DNA of 64,000 nucleotides from Glandiceps talaboti (GCF_964340395.1 NC_135552.1:9903494-9967493); one strand, 5' to 3'. Counted from the stretch's first letter, positions 13,616 to 23,871 are shown. The notes: a model not told the origin generated them from the letters alone. Program-made: numbers and translations.

Positions 13616-14270
13616 GATATTTGCAAATTCATATTCCACCCACGAAAATTTTGCAAGTAAGTTCACATTCCATCCGCAAGTAGTCCACCCTCAAAAATAT
13701 TTGCAAATTCATATTCCACCCACGGAAATATTTGCAAGTTTATCCGCGAAAATATTTGCAAGTACATTATCCATCCACAACAATATTTGCAAGTTTACAT
13801 TCCACCCATGAAATATTTGCAAGTTCACATTCCACCCACGAAATATTTGCAAGTTCATATTCCATCCGCGAAAATATTTGCAAGTTCATATTCCACTCGT
13901 TAAAATATTGCAAGTTCATATTCCACTCGCTAAAATATTTGCAAGTTCATATTCCACACGAGAAAATATTTGCAAGTTCATATTCCACACGAGAAAATAT
14001 TTGCAAGTTCACATTCCACCCACAAAATATTTGCAAGTTCATATTCCACTCGCTAAAATATTGCAAGTTCATATTCCACTCGCTAAAATATTGCAATTTC
14101 ATATTCCACACGAGAAAATATTTGCAAGTTCATATTCCACACGAGAAAATATTTGCAAGTTCACATTCCACCCACAAAATATTTGCAAGTTCATATTCCA
14201 CTCGCTAAAATATTGCAAGTTCATATTCCACTCGCTAAAATATTGCAATTTAATATATTCCACCCGCGAA
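13616..14270. repeat. 31-bp minisatellite, about 21 copies
   Basis: The unit is roughly AAAATATTTGCAAGTTCATA followed by TTCCACNCGAG. It starts just beyond the 3' end of GLYAT-like copy 1. Because the unit is not a multiple of three and lacks stop codons in the plus-strand frames, long open frames run through it; these are not genes. Two variant units alternate in places (CACACGAG and CACTCGCT), a sign of local unit amplification. Confidence 0.9.
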
Positions 14271-14373
14271 AGCATTACGGTACTATCAATAAGTAGTTGT
14301 ATTGACTTGTGTGCCTGTATTTTACACGGTAAATGAAAATGTAGCTTTTAAAAAGTAGACATTTCGTTCTTCA

Positions 14374-15279
14374 CTACATTTTCGATGCCGAGGGTTTCTT
14401 GAAATATATTCGATTTACTTGATGAACGGGAGAGATGGAACCCAATGGTACCTTCTTGTTAAGAACGTGATGGACCGGTGTATTATGGTCCACTGTAATG
14501 AAGCAAAGCTTGTAGCCATAACTCGGTAGGCGTGTGGTAAAAGCGGCTCGTACATATGTCAACATCTTATTCCGGTACTCGGGTACGGTATACGTAAAAC
14601 TATATACGCCATGCTGTGACACACTCATCCACGAAACTGGTTTGGTTCTACCAGGTGCATAGATAGCGACAGAGGGAAATTCTTCGATTATTTTTCTCAT
14701 GATCGGGACAGAAGTTGAAGTACAAAGTACAGCGTTAGATGCAACCAGCTCTGCATGCTCGGGTTTAAGTATTGATACCTCGTAACCATCTGGAAGTATT
14801 GGTTTGAGAAATGACGGATATAAGTCCGAAACTTTGTCGGAATTACCTACGTACAAACGCCCGTTGTATTTTCTATCCACTCCGAACCCATTCTTTGTCA
14901 TATGCTCGGTGATTGTTTCGAGGAATTTACTGTTAAAATCCTCGAAGATTATACTATTGTTATGAAAGGAGCCATCCAGTCGACGTCCTTCTGTAATGTT
15001 GACCTTGTGTAGCATGGACTTCAGATTTTCTTCATCTTCACTGTACAGGTACCATGAACCATCGTCAGTGTTGTCGGATAGTATGCTTGGACCATGACAG
15101 AGTACGGTTGTACACTTTTGCAAACTGTCGTCGTCGACATATATGTGGGTTTTATCCCATTTCTTGTCTCGGACGTGTCTCACGAGATTGTAGATAGGTG
15201 TCGCCTCGGGATGTTTCTCCTCAAGATGATTCAGCAGACGCTCCAATTTTTTGGTATTTTTGGTAATACTAATATCCAT
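14374..15279 (-). CDS. Glycine N-acyltransferase-like protein, copy 1
   Basis: Family members transfer an acyl group from acyl-CoA to glycine or another amine; the acceptor here is unknown. One uninterrupted exon encodes 301 residues, close to the ~296 of vertebrate GLYAT. The N-terminal half corresponds to the Gly_acyl_tr_N region (KKWDKTHIYVDDDS and DDGSWYLYSED blocks). The C-terminal half is the GNAT-type region, with 'EFPSVAIYAP..PVSW', 'TYTVPEYR' and 'YGYKLCFITVDHNTPVHHVL'. The Glu of the PEYR block aligns with the residue I recall as the catalytic base in bovine GLYAT. The start is the ATG shared by all four copies (MDIS). The first ~120 residues are almost identical to copies 2 and 3, but the remainder differs strongly. 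No signal peptide or membrane segment is seen. Confidence 0.85.
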   Translation of the reverse strand: MDISITKNTKKLERLLNHLEEKHPEATPIYNLVRHVRDKKWDKTHIYVDDDSLQKCTTVLCHGPSILSDNTDDGSWYLYSEDEENLKSMLHKVNITEGRRLDGSFHNNSIIFEDFNSKFLETITEHMTKNGFGVDRKYNGRLYVGNSDKVSDLYPSFLKPILPDGYEVSILKPEHAELVASNAVLCTSTSVPIMRKIIEEFPSVAIYAPGRTKPVSWMSVSQHGVYSFTYTVPEYRNKMLTYVRAAFTTRLPSYGYKLCFITVDHNTPVHHVLNKKVPLGSISPVHQVNRIYFKKPSASKM

Positions 15280-15301
15280 GTTTTGACGATACGGTGTCCG
15301 T

Positions 15302-15318
15302 ACCCAATAGTGACCACA
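15302..15318 (-). promoter_or_regulatory. Conserved block upstream of GLYAT-like copy 1
   Basis: The sequence ACCCAATAGTGACCACA (plus strand), 23 bases before the ATG, has counterparts at the same place before copies 2 (19945-19962), 3 (23903-23920) and 4 (26844-26860). On the coding strand the shared core is TGTGGTNGCCATTG. It may be a core-promoter or 5' leader element; its function is inferred only from conservation. Confidence 0.4.
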
Positions 15319-15457
15319 AACAAGTCATTAATATGGTACGGTGTATATCTTTCCAACCCGTTGACTGGTTATAGTGGGATGGATACCCAAGAATTAATTG
15401 TGGGACGGCCAAGAACCCAAAGTGTGTGCAAAGTTCATTCATATTCCAAATGACTAA

Positions 15458-16080
15458 ACTAATATTTTCAAATCAACAACGTTAACATCACAAAGTGACT
15501 CGTCTTCAGACTCATCCAGTGATGATGAAATGTATGTACTATAGTACCAGTACGTAGATCATCCCAGAGTTACTGAGAACAACAATGTTGTGTCAGGTGA
15601 GCCAACTACTAATACTACACACAGTACTCATACATTCAACCCTGGAGCAATGGTATCGAACCAAGAAGTTAGCCTCCTGTAACTATAGACAATCAATATG
15701 TGACTGGGGCAGACACAACTGACTCAGTACATCTGAACAACCACGAGGACAACCACAACTAGAGCTGTCTGTAACACAAGAACTATTACATTGGCAGAAC
15801 CACTAAGGACACCCATCCAAGGTATAAGCAACGATGGTGGAAGTTCACCCTAAAATACCATCTATAGTTATGTCAACTGAACCTCAAGAGCCTGTTCAAA
15901 ATAACCATGATATTGTGTAACAACCATTGGAGGAAAGACCTAAAAATCAACCAACGCTAACGGCACCTGACCCAGAAACGGCGCCAGTGCCTGAACCAGA
16001 AGTAAGTACAAATTCGCTCATGATATCTCCAAAAGACTTTGGAAACGGATTATTGCAAAAGAGAAATTGACCCATTAAAG
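15458..16080 (+). pseudogene. Coding-like decayed sequence, origin unknown
   Basis: Short stretches read as plausible protein in the plus direction: a Ser/Asp-rich run (SDSSSDSSSDDEMY) near 15490-15540 and a Pro/Glu-rich run (PDPETAPVPEPEVS) near 15965-16005. Stops and frame changes separate them. Base composition is less AT-rich than the neighbours. It could be a dead gene or transposon fragment. I do not recognise a family. Confidence 0.3.
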
Positions 16081-16322
16081 CGGAACCATGTCATCGTGTA
16101 TGAATTTCACACAAATCGACTATGAGTTTCTGAGTGCAAGGATATCTTATAAGTCAGAATGTTTCAGATAAATTGACTGTGTTCTGAGCACAAGTGGATC
16201 TTACAAGTTACATAGTTACAGGCACATTGGTAAAACTATCGGTACATGCAAAATGTTAACAGTGAACGCTGACATGAGAAAAAAGTGTCTGCTGTCACTA
16301 AAGTTTAGATGATCCTGGGGAA

Positions 16323-16435
16323 ATGTCTGAAACGACGTATTTTCTTCTTATAATTCTTAAAAGTACAATCAACAGGTGTCCCCTTTCCACTGTTTTCTAC
16401 TCAAAACGAACCTTTCAAAAAGCTTCACATTATAG
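16323..16435. repeat. ~120-bp satellite-flanking module, copy 1 of 3
   Basis: The phrase order 'ttcttataattctt', 'atcaacaggtgt', 'ttttctac', 'ttcacattata' matches the modules at 16960-17100 and 21940-22090. Each runs into AGACC-type repeats. Confidence 0.7.
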
Positions 16436-16945
16436 CAAGACCAGACCAGACCAGACCAGACCAAACCAGACCCAGATCCTGACCAGACCAGACCAGATCA
16501 GACCAGATCAGACCAGACCCTGATCTTGACCAGACCAGACCAAAACTGGTGAATACCAAGACAAGACCAGATCAGAGCGGCCCAGCTCAGCCCAACCCAG
16601 CCCAACCCAACCCAAACCAAACCAAACCAAACCAGATCAAACATACCAAGACAAGACCACAGCAGCCCAGACAATACAAGGCAAGGCAAGACAAGACAAG
16701 ACAAGACAAGATAAGACAAGACCAAAACAGATCAAGACCATAGCAGAGCAGACTAGACTAGACTAGACTAGACTAGACCAGATCAGATCAGACCAGACTA
16801 GACCAAACCAGATCAGACCAGACTAGACCAAACCAGATCAGACCAGATGAGACCAGACTAGACTAAACCAGACCAGGTCAGACCAGATCAGATCAGATCA
16901 GACTATACTAGACCAGACCAGGCCAGACTGGACTAGATCAGGGGT
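16436..16945. repeat. (AGACC)n-type pentanucleotide satellite
   Basis: Long imperfect array of AGACC, AGATC, AACCC, AAGAC and AGACT pentamers. It grades between variants, so several mutant pentamers have each been amplified locally. Confidence 0.95.
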
Positions 16946-16959
16946 ATATGTCAGCTCTC

Positions 16960-17160
16960 AGAAGCGTTCAACTGATTGGAAAACATGTGTAACTATGATT
17001 TCTTCTTATAATTTTTGACAATACATCAACAGGTGTTACTTTTTCCAAGGTTTTATACGGAACCTGACGAAAACTTCCATGTTATACCAAGACGTGACGA
17101 GACGAAACAGACCAGACAAAAGCAAACCAGAACACATCACATCGCATCACATCACATGAC
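16960..17160. repeat. ~120-bp satellite-flanking module, copy 2, with short pentamer tail
   Basis: Same ordered blocks as at 16323. It is followed by degenerate AGACC units and then ATCAC units near 17127-17155. Confidence 0.65.
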
Positions 17161-18480
17161 AGTACATGATAATACATCACTTCACTTTCCATCACCACAT
17201 CAAATCTAATCAACCATATAAGCCATTCTTTGAAAAATAACTACCCTATCAGATATAACGTTGACGATTAACTGATTAGAATAACAATTTGAATGAAACA
17301 CAAAAGTCATCAAATACATGTGGACTGATTCCAAGGACAAGATCATACGTCTGTTTCTTCGAGGGACTGTGGGCCATCCCAATATAGAGTGAGACTGTTT
17401 CCCGAGGGCGGAGGAAAGGGAAACAATCCGTGTTGGGGTGACCCACAGGCCCGACGGAAACTGACCTATGGTGTTGCACGAGCACAATCAGTCAACATGT
17501 GTTTTGTAAACACACCACACCATTTAACGCATTGTCTGTCGTGCCTAAAAAGTATATGATATATATGTACTATGTACTAGTAGGGTTTCCATATGACAAC
17601 AGTAAAGGTAGTTTGAAAAACAACACATGAATCTGTAAAGTTTACTCCTTTAATAATTACCAACTGTGTTCATTGTCGAAATCCTTTCTGACACAAGGGT
17701 GGAAAAGTTTGTCGTCAAAACATTGTAAAAGCCGTGAAGTTTCTAGTCTTGCTGCTAGACGTTCGGGCTTTCTTTCGATGCTATAACTATAAGCGAACGA
17801 AGTTCGCATGTGAGGGCTTGCTCGGATGTTCCATCCTCGATAGCGTTGTTCGGCTGTGTGTCGTATTTTATCGGAAGAACATCCGAGGGCTAGCTGATAG
17901 ACTATGAAGTTTCTGGCTAGCATCTACTTCGCTAGTGTTACAAATAGAGGGGAGACCTCTAATGTTAACGTAACTCTTTTCCATCAGTGTTGTTGTTGCC
18001 TTAATTCAATGCAAATGATATTGACAAATATAAAAACTAGCTAAACAATGTGATCACGTCATTGTTCTTCCAACTGTCTGTAATTAATCATTATTTGACA
18101 TCGACGATCTTTTAATAACTTTCAGTGTTGTCATCTCAGAAGAATACTATTCGCGAAATGGAAGCATTTGTTCAAAGTATTACTTTATGACAGCTGAGAG
18201 TTCACGATGACCTCGCAAAAAATCAAAAATATTAAAAAGTTGTATTTTATCATCGGTAACACCAGCACAAGGTGTCACCATTTTCGTCTGCTGTGAAAAC
18301 ATTTACGCCATTCGTACATGACATCATCGGTCATCGGATTTCGTGATGATGACCGTACAGGCATCATCATGAAAATTGCTGTTGACCGGTAAATGTCATT
18401 TTTTGAAAAGTGTAAAAATCCTAAATACCACGTGACCACGTATTGACAAAATTACAACATAGGAAATAGACTAGGTGTGA
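17161..18480. other. Spacer with a ~1.2-kb segment absent from the copy-3 flank
   Basis: The phrase 'ctatcagatata' with 'gaatgaaacacaa' near 17245-17310 matches 22395-22460 beside copy 3. There, however, only ~0.55 kb separates it from the gene, against ~1.75 kb here. The extra DNA (about 17320-18480) contains a moderately GC-rich block at 17657-17950 with a minus-strand frame of 88 residues that I cannot assign. Confidence 0.4.
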
Positions 18481-18489
18481 TAAAAAATT

Positions 18490-19022
18490 CAATACGATTG
18501 TGCGTTTTGTAATATTTACTTTTATTTTGAATGCGATGCATAGACCATTCTTGTTTCGGTTCTGGTCATCCTCGTTTAAAGCACTCTTTCGGCTTTGAAT
18601 GCTGTTACTACCATGCTTGTTATGTTATGAGTGACTCTTCATCACGCTGAAGTAGACAGGCAAAAGTTTATCAGGAAAGCCCAGAAATCATCATGATATG
18701 CAAGTTCGGATGACGTGCTTTTCGTTTGTTGAGTACAAACTGTAATATGATGTGTAGCGGTGCGACCACCATTTAATCTCTTATCCACAACATGGAATCG
18801 AAGAATAGCCAGTTCCAACCAAAATGTTGATTTTTTTAAATATGACGTCAGAGTTCACTTAGGGAAAAAGTCTTCCGTAAATCATTGTAAATTGTGCTCG
18901 GGCACATCGTTTTGTTTCAGTAAGCGTCCCTAGTTCAAGGCTAGGTTTTCGTAGAATGAGACCCCGACTGAGGAGTGCTGTTCGAATCAGATGAGTGCTG
19001 CACTTCCCCGATTCCGAAACAC
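18490..19022 (-). repeat. Duplicated 3' flank of GLYAT-like copy 2
   Basis: Related in order and content to 22480-22971, downstream of copy 3: 'cactctttcggctttgaatg' against 'cactcttcggcttcgaatg', then 'gcgtccc', then a shared 'gaatcggatga'-like stretch. The flank was therefore duplicated with the gene, and part may be 3' UTR. Confidence 0.6.
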
Positions 19023-19922
19023 TTACAAGTTTGAGTGTACTGATGGCGTGACAGCTTTCTTGAAATAAACTCGATTTACTCGATGGAGGGGAATAACTAA
19101 GTTTGGCCTGGATTTCTTGATTGTGTGTTGAATTGCTACATTATCATCTGTTGTTATATACAACAACTTATAACCATATTCGGGGAGACGATACGTTATT
19201 GCACGGCGTATTTGATTGAATTTCCTGTACCTATACTCTGGTAGGGTGTACGTAAATCCAAGAAGACCATGCTGTGACACAGTTGTCCACGAAACTGGGT
19301 CATTCCGATTAGGTGCATATATAGCGACAGAGGGAAATTCTTCGATTATCTTCCTAATAATTGGAACAGAAGATGAAGAGCGGCCAAAGACATTCGACGC
19401 AACCAACCCTGCATGCTCAGGTTTAAGTGTGGCTATTTCATAACCCGATGGAAGTACACTCTTTACAGACTCTTTATCGGATTCATCAGGATTTTCAACG
19501 TATAACTTTGCACTGTATTGTTGGTCTGTCGTAAATCCGTAGTTGGTCATATGCTTGGTGATTGTTTCAAGGAATTTACTGTTAAAATCCTCGAAGATTA
19601 TACTATTGTTATGAAAGGAGCCATCCAGTCGACGTCCTTCTGTAATCTTGACCTTGTGTAGCACTGACTTGAGATTTTCTTCGTCTTCACTGTACAGGTA
19701 CCATGAACCATCGTCAATGTTGTCGGATAGTATGCTTGGACCATGACAGAGTACGGTTGTACACTTTTGCAAACTGTCGTCGTCGACATATATGTGGGTT
19801 TTATCCCACTTCTTGTCTCGAACGTGTCTCACGAGATTATAGACAGGTGTCGCCTCAGGATGTCTCTCCTCAAGATGATTCAACAGATGTCCAAGTGTTT
19901 TGGTATGTTTGGAAATATCCAT
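19023..19922 (-). CDS. Glycine N-acyltransferase-like protein, copy 2
   Basis: Single-exon gene of 299 residues beginning MDIS, intact from start to stop. It shows the same two-part layout as the other copies. The N-terminal block KKWDKTHIYVDDDS and the DDGSWYLYSEDEENLKS stretch are followed by the C-terminal blocks 'EFPSVAIYAPN', 'FTYTLPEYR' and 'YGYKLLYITTDDNVAIQHTI'. The presumed catalytic Glu in LPEYR is kept. It is closest overall to copy 3 (22972-23871). Compared with copy 1 it is nearly identical in the first third and clearly different afterwards. Substrates are unknown; a role in acyl-CoA conjugation or detoxification is inferred from the family. Confidence 0.85.
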   Translation of the reverse strand: MDISKHTKTLGHLLNHLEERHPEATPVYNLVRHVRDKKWDKTHIYVDDDSLQKCTTVLCHGPSILSDNIDDGSWYLYSEDEENLKSVLHKVKITEGRRLDGSFHNNSIIFEDFNSKFLETITKHMTNYGFTTDQQYSAKLYVENPDESDKESVKSVLPSGYEIATLKPEHAGLVASNVFGRSSSSVPIIRKIIEEFPSVAIYAPNRNDPVSWTTVSQHGLLGFTYTLPEYRYRKFNQIRRAITYRLPEYGYKLLYITTDDNVAIQHTIKKSRPNLVIPLHRVNRVYFKKAVTPSVHSNL

Positions 19923-19944
19923 TTTTTGAAGACACAGTGGGAAT

Positions 19945-19962
19945 ACCCAATGGCGACCACAG
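19945..19962 (-). promoter_or_regulatory. Conserved block upstream of GLYAT-like copy 2
   Basis: ACCCAATGGCGACCACAG on the plus strand, 23 bases before the ATG, matches the block before copy 1 in 15 of 17 positions. Its function is unknown. Confidence 0.4.
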
Positions 19963-19981
19963 ATATCTATTTACATAAGAA

Positions 19982-20160
19982 TTTACATACCTATCTACGC
20001 TAAAAACAAACATTCGTTATATAACTCGTACTACTAATAGTACAGGGGAAAGGCATAAAAAAACCGTTGTCAGATGCCTCTCAGACCACTGAGGTCGTGG
20101 TCTGAGATTTGACTCATGTCATTTCCCTGTCTATATTCTTCAGAGACTGTCATGATCTCT
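19982..20160. repeat. Duplicated ~200-bp module beside a satellite, copy B
   Basis: Counterpart of 13062-13262, with nearly identical sequence over its last ~125 bases. Copy A lies 3' of GLYAT-like copy 1 and copy B lies 5' of copy 2. The module therefore does not simply follow the gene duplication. Confidence 0.8.
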
Positions 20161-20405
20161 ATCATATCATATCATGTCATGTCATGTCATGTCATGTCAT
20201 GTCATGTCATGCCATGCCATGCCATGTCATGTCATGTCATGTCATGTCATGTCATGTCATGTCATGTCATGTCATGTCATGTCATATCATATCATATCAT
20301 ATCACATCATATCATATCATATCATATCACATCACATCATATCATGTCATATCATATCAGTCAAGACCAGACTACACTAGACCAGACCAGACCAGACCAG
20401 ACCAG
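20161..20405. repeat. (GTCAT)n / (ATATC)n / (AGACC)n compound satellite
   Basis: It starts as ATATC, becomes about 23 units of GTCAT with GCCAT variants, returns to ATATC/ATCAC, then changes abruptly at about 20360 into AGACC units. Confidence 0.95.
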
Positions 20406-21095
20406 AGAAGAATGTTTATTGCATCATGCGGAAGGCCATAGTCCCAAAGAGCACACAAAACATATTTGGAAAAAATACAAAATATCTGAAGACACTGTGT
20501 TAAAGTACATTTTTCAAGAAAGAAGAAGAAATGAGAATTACTGTCCACATTTCATTGCATAATAAATGAAAACGGCTAAATTATTTAACTGTGTTATATT
20601 GGTGGTGCGTAAAAGGTTAGTAAACTTTTCATATGATGAGTTGTTATTATGTCAGGCTGGTATAAGATCTTCCCTCAGATTTTGATACAGAGGAAATTTA
20701 GTTCAGAAATGAAATTCAGTTTCAACACACAAATTATTTTGTAATAAACAAAAAACTACAGAACCTTTCGTTCTCAGGGATAGCATCATGGCGCCCCTTT
20801 TCAATGATTAAGTCGTGCGAGGAACAGTGAAATCTTGCTAAAGCAATTCTGAATTTCAAAGGATAAACACAGGTTAGATACTTCTCTGGTTCAAGTAAAG
20901 ATTTAAAGGTAATATGTGTCCGAAGTTTGGGAGATGATACCATCTCATCATGTCACATTTGAACTGAGCAATCTTTAACTCTATCAAAAAATATGGCTAT
21001 AAAACCAGTCACAGATCCAGCTCCTTGATAAACCATGTATGACCGAAACCATACCAAAAGTAAAGTTTTAATATGTAATTGTTTTTGAATTAGAT
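20406..21095. other. Spacer between satellites
   Basis: No gene is recognised. The minus-strand frame at 20734-20943 has no family signature. Confidence 0.35.
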
Positions 21096-21935
21096 ATATC
21101 ATATCATATCATATCATATCATATCATATCATATCATATCAGTCAAGACCAGACCAGAACAGACCAGACTAGACCAGACCAGACCAGACCAGACCAGAAC
21201 AGACCAAACAAAAACAGGCAAAGACCAAATCGGACCAAAACAGCCATGACCAGACCTACCAGACCAGCTAGTCAGACCAGTCAAAAGAAAACAAAACAGA
21301 TAAGATTAGAACCGACCATAACAGCCAAGACCAGACCTAACCGACCCAAACAAAATCAGGCCAAGCCCACATCAGACCAGCCCAAACAAAAACAGACAAA
21401 GACCAAATCAAACCAGACCAGATCAGACTAGCCCGAACCAAAACCCCAAAAACCAATGAGACCACACCAGACCACACTGCACCAGACTAGACAAGTTAAA
21501 ACAAAAATAGACTAAATCAGACCAGGTCCGACTAGGCTGTATTAAACAGCCAAGAGCAGACCAGATCACACCAGACCCGCCGAAAATCATTCGAAAACGG
21601 GCCATGACTAAATAAGAGGAGCTCGGACTAAGCCGGACCGAAACAGCCAAGACCAGACCAGACTAGACCAAACACCCACCCCCACCCCTACCCCAAAGAA
21701 AAAGAAGATGAAGAAGACCGAACCAAAACAGCCAATACCAGACGAGACCACACCGGCCCAGATCTAGACCTCACCAAACAAAAATAGACCAAAACCAAAT
21801 CAGACCAGGTCAAACTAGATAGACCAAACTGAAACAGTCAAAGACCAGAGCAAAGCAGACCAAAACCCAGGACCACATAGACTAACAGCAGACTAGACCA
21901 TACCAGAGCAGATCGAACTAGCCCATAGGCATATG
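21096..21935. repeat. (ATATC)n to (AGACC)n compound satellite
   Basis: Nine or ten ATATC units (21096-21140) switch through 'agtcaagaccag' to ~790 bp of degenerate AGACC/AAACC pentamers. The switch sequence is the same as at 20359-20370, so the junction itself is duplicated. Confidence 0.93.
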
Positions 21936-21939
21936 TGAC

Positions 21940-22165
21940 GTGAGCCCTTGGAAGGATCCAACTTTGGAAAGCACATGTGTTACTATGCTTTGTACTTACA
22001 ATTCTTGAGAGTGCATCAACAGATGTCAGTTTTTCTGTCGAACCTAATGAAAAAACTTCATGTTATACCGAAACCAAACCAGACAAGACCAGGCCTGGGC
22101 AAAGCGAACCAGATCACATCAAATCAAATCAAATTAGATAAAATCAAATATAATATGATTTAATT
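21940..22165. repeat. ~120-bp satellite-flanking module, copy 3, with (AATCA)n tail
   Basis: Same ordered blocks as 16323 and 16960 ('gcatcaacagatgtc', 'acttcatgttatacc'). It is followed by AGACC-like units and then AATCA units at about 22115-22150. Confidence 0.65.
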
Positions 22166-22971
22166 TACTCTGAGAAAGTGGTGAAATGTAGTGAATAATT
22201 CGTATTATATAATAACTATGCAGTTCAAGGGTCAAAAACGGAAAGAGGTGTCGATTATTTCTATGCAATGAGAGATCGATTGAAATGTCGATTTCTCCTT
22301 CTTCTTCTTTTTTTTTAGTGAAGATTGACATCTTGATTGAAACATGGCGACGATCAGCTGATTATCCAAAGTACTTGAAGTCTTGTGACTTTGAGAAAAA
22401 TGACTATCCTATCAGATATAGCTTTGTTGATTTAAGAGAATAACAAATGAAACACAACAGTCATCAGTTATATTTTTAATATTCATAATTCAAATGTTTT
22501 GTGCTTTGTGTCTCGTTTTACTGTGATCTCGAATGGTATGCATAAAACATTCGTGTTACCCCCTAATCAACCTTTCTGAAGGCACTCTTCGGCTTCGAAT
22601 GATAGTGTTACCATGGTGATAGGTCGGGATGTATCTTCACCGTGTTGACGTAGACAAGTCAGTGGCCATTTAATACGCATGTCTGGATGAGGCTCTTTAT
22701 GTTTGTTGCCAAATCTAGACACGATGCGTCGCCTCACGCAGAAATCACAATCTAATCTCTAACAATTCCTGTCCGGTCATCACTTCGAAATTTTCCTTTT
22801 TAACATGGCATCAGAGGTCACTTGAGGATAAAGTATTTCGTTATTCATGAAACATTCAGCCAAGAAACAAGAGTTTTGTCAGAGCGTCCCCAGTTTTCGT
22901 AGCAATGGATCCCAACGATCGCTTGTGAATCGGATGACTGCTACACTTTCAACGATCCTGAAACAATATGA
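22166..22971 (-). repeat. Duplicated 3' flank of GLYAT-like copy 3
   Basis: From about 22395 the sequence follows the copy-2 flank ('ctatcagatata', 'gaatg.tatgcataaaaca', 'cactcttcggcttcgaatg', 'gcgtcccc'). It is collinear but shorter. Confidence 0.55.
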
Positions 22972-23871
22972 TTACAATTTCGAATCTACTGACGTTGTCA
23001 TAGCTCTTTTGAAGTAAACTCGATTTATTCGATGGAGGGGAATAACTAAGTTAAGCCGGGATTTCTTAACTATATGTTGAACTGAGTCATTATCATCTGA
23101 TGTTATATACAACAACTTATAACCATATTCGGGGAGACATAACCCCATTGTACGGCGTAGTTGATTGAATTTCCTGTACCTATACTCTGGTAGAGTGTAC
23201 GCAAATCCTAGAAGCCCATGCTGTGACACACTCATCCACGAAACTGGGTGACTCCCATTGGGTGCATATATAGCGACAGAGGGAAATTCTTCGATTATCT
23301 TCCTAATAATTGAAACAGAAGATGAAGAGCAGCCAAAGACATTCGACGCAACCAACCCTGCATGCTCAGGTTTAAGTGTGGCTATTTCATAACCCGATGG
23401 AAGTACACTCTTCACAGACTCTTTATCGGATTCATCAGGATTTTCAACGTATAACTTTGCACTGTATTGTTGGTCTGTCTTAAATCCGTTGTTGGTCATA
23501 TGCTCGGTGATTGTTTCAAGGAATTTACTGTTAAAATCTTCGAAGATTATACTATTGTTATGAAAGGAACCATCCAGTCGACGTCCTTCTGCAATGTTGA
23601 CCTTCTGTAGCATGGACTTCAGATTTTCTTCGTCTTCACTGTACAGGTACCATGAACCGTCGTCAATGTTGTCGGATAGTATGCTTGGACCATGACAGAG
23701 TACGGTTGTACACTTTTGCAAACTCTCGTCGTCGACATATATGTGGGTTTTATCCCACTTCTTGTCTCGAACGTGTCTCACGAGATTGTAGACAGGTATC
23801 GCCCCGAGGCACTTCTCCTCGAGATGGTTCAGCAGAAGTTCAAGTTTTTTGGGATCCCTAGAAATATCCAT
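22972..23871 (-). CDS. Glycine N-acyltransferase-like protein, copy 3
   Basis: Single-exon gene. I start it at the ATG at 23871 (MDIS), which matches the other copies, rather than at an in-frame TTG twelve bases upstream. It encodes 299 residues. The Gly_acyl_tr_N-like and GNAT-like halves are as in copy 2. In the C-terminal half it shows 'EFPSVAIYAPNGSHPVSW', 'FAYTLPEYRYRKFNQLRR' and 'YGYKLLYITSDDNDSVQHIV'. No frameshift or stop is present. Similarity to copy 2 extends through the coding region and into the 3' flank, so these two are the most recent whole-unit duplicates. Confidence 0.85.
   Translation of the reverse strand: MDISRDPKKLELLLNHLEEKCLGAIPVYNLVRHVRDKKWDKTHIYVDDESLQKCTTVLCHGPSILSDNIDDGSWYLYSEDEENLKSMLQKVNIAEGRRLDGSFHNNSIIFEDFNSKFLETITEHMTNNGFKTDQQYSAKLYVENPDESDKESVKSVLPSGYEIATLKPEHAGLVASNVFGCSSSSVSIIRKIIEEFPSVAIYAPNGSHPVSWMSVSQHGLLGFAYTLPEYRYRKFNQLRRTMGLCLPEYGYKLLYITSDDNDSVQHIVKKSRLNLVIPLHRINRVYFKRAMTTSVDSKL

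Noticed and set aside
13732-14336. Long plus-strand open frames (150-160 codons) with repeated 'KIFASSYSTREN'-like peptides
   Set aside because: They lie entirely in the 31-bp minisatellite; overlapping frames give the same peptide cycle, as expected from a stop-free unit of non-triplet length.
15094-15453. Plus-strand frame antisense to GLYAT-like copy 1, also present at 19743 and 23692
   Set aside because: Its conservation is explained by the near-identical sense coding region; it has no independent features.
16498-16743. Frames reading LVLSCLVLPCL or TRPDQTRPNQ repeats
   Set aside because: Translation of AGACC pentamers on either strand, not membrane or Pro-rich proteins.
17657-17923. 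Minus-strand 88-residue frame in a GC-richer block
   Set aside because: Composition is suggestive, but there is no start or splice context and no recognisable motif; left as spacer.
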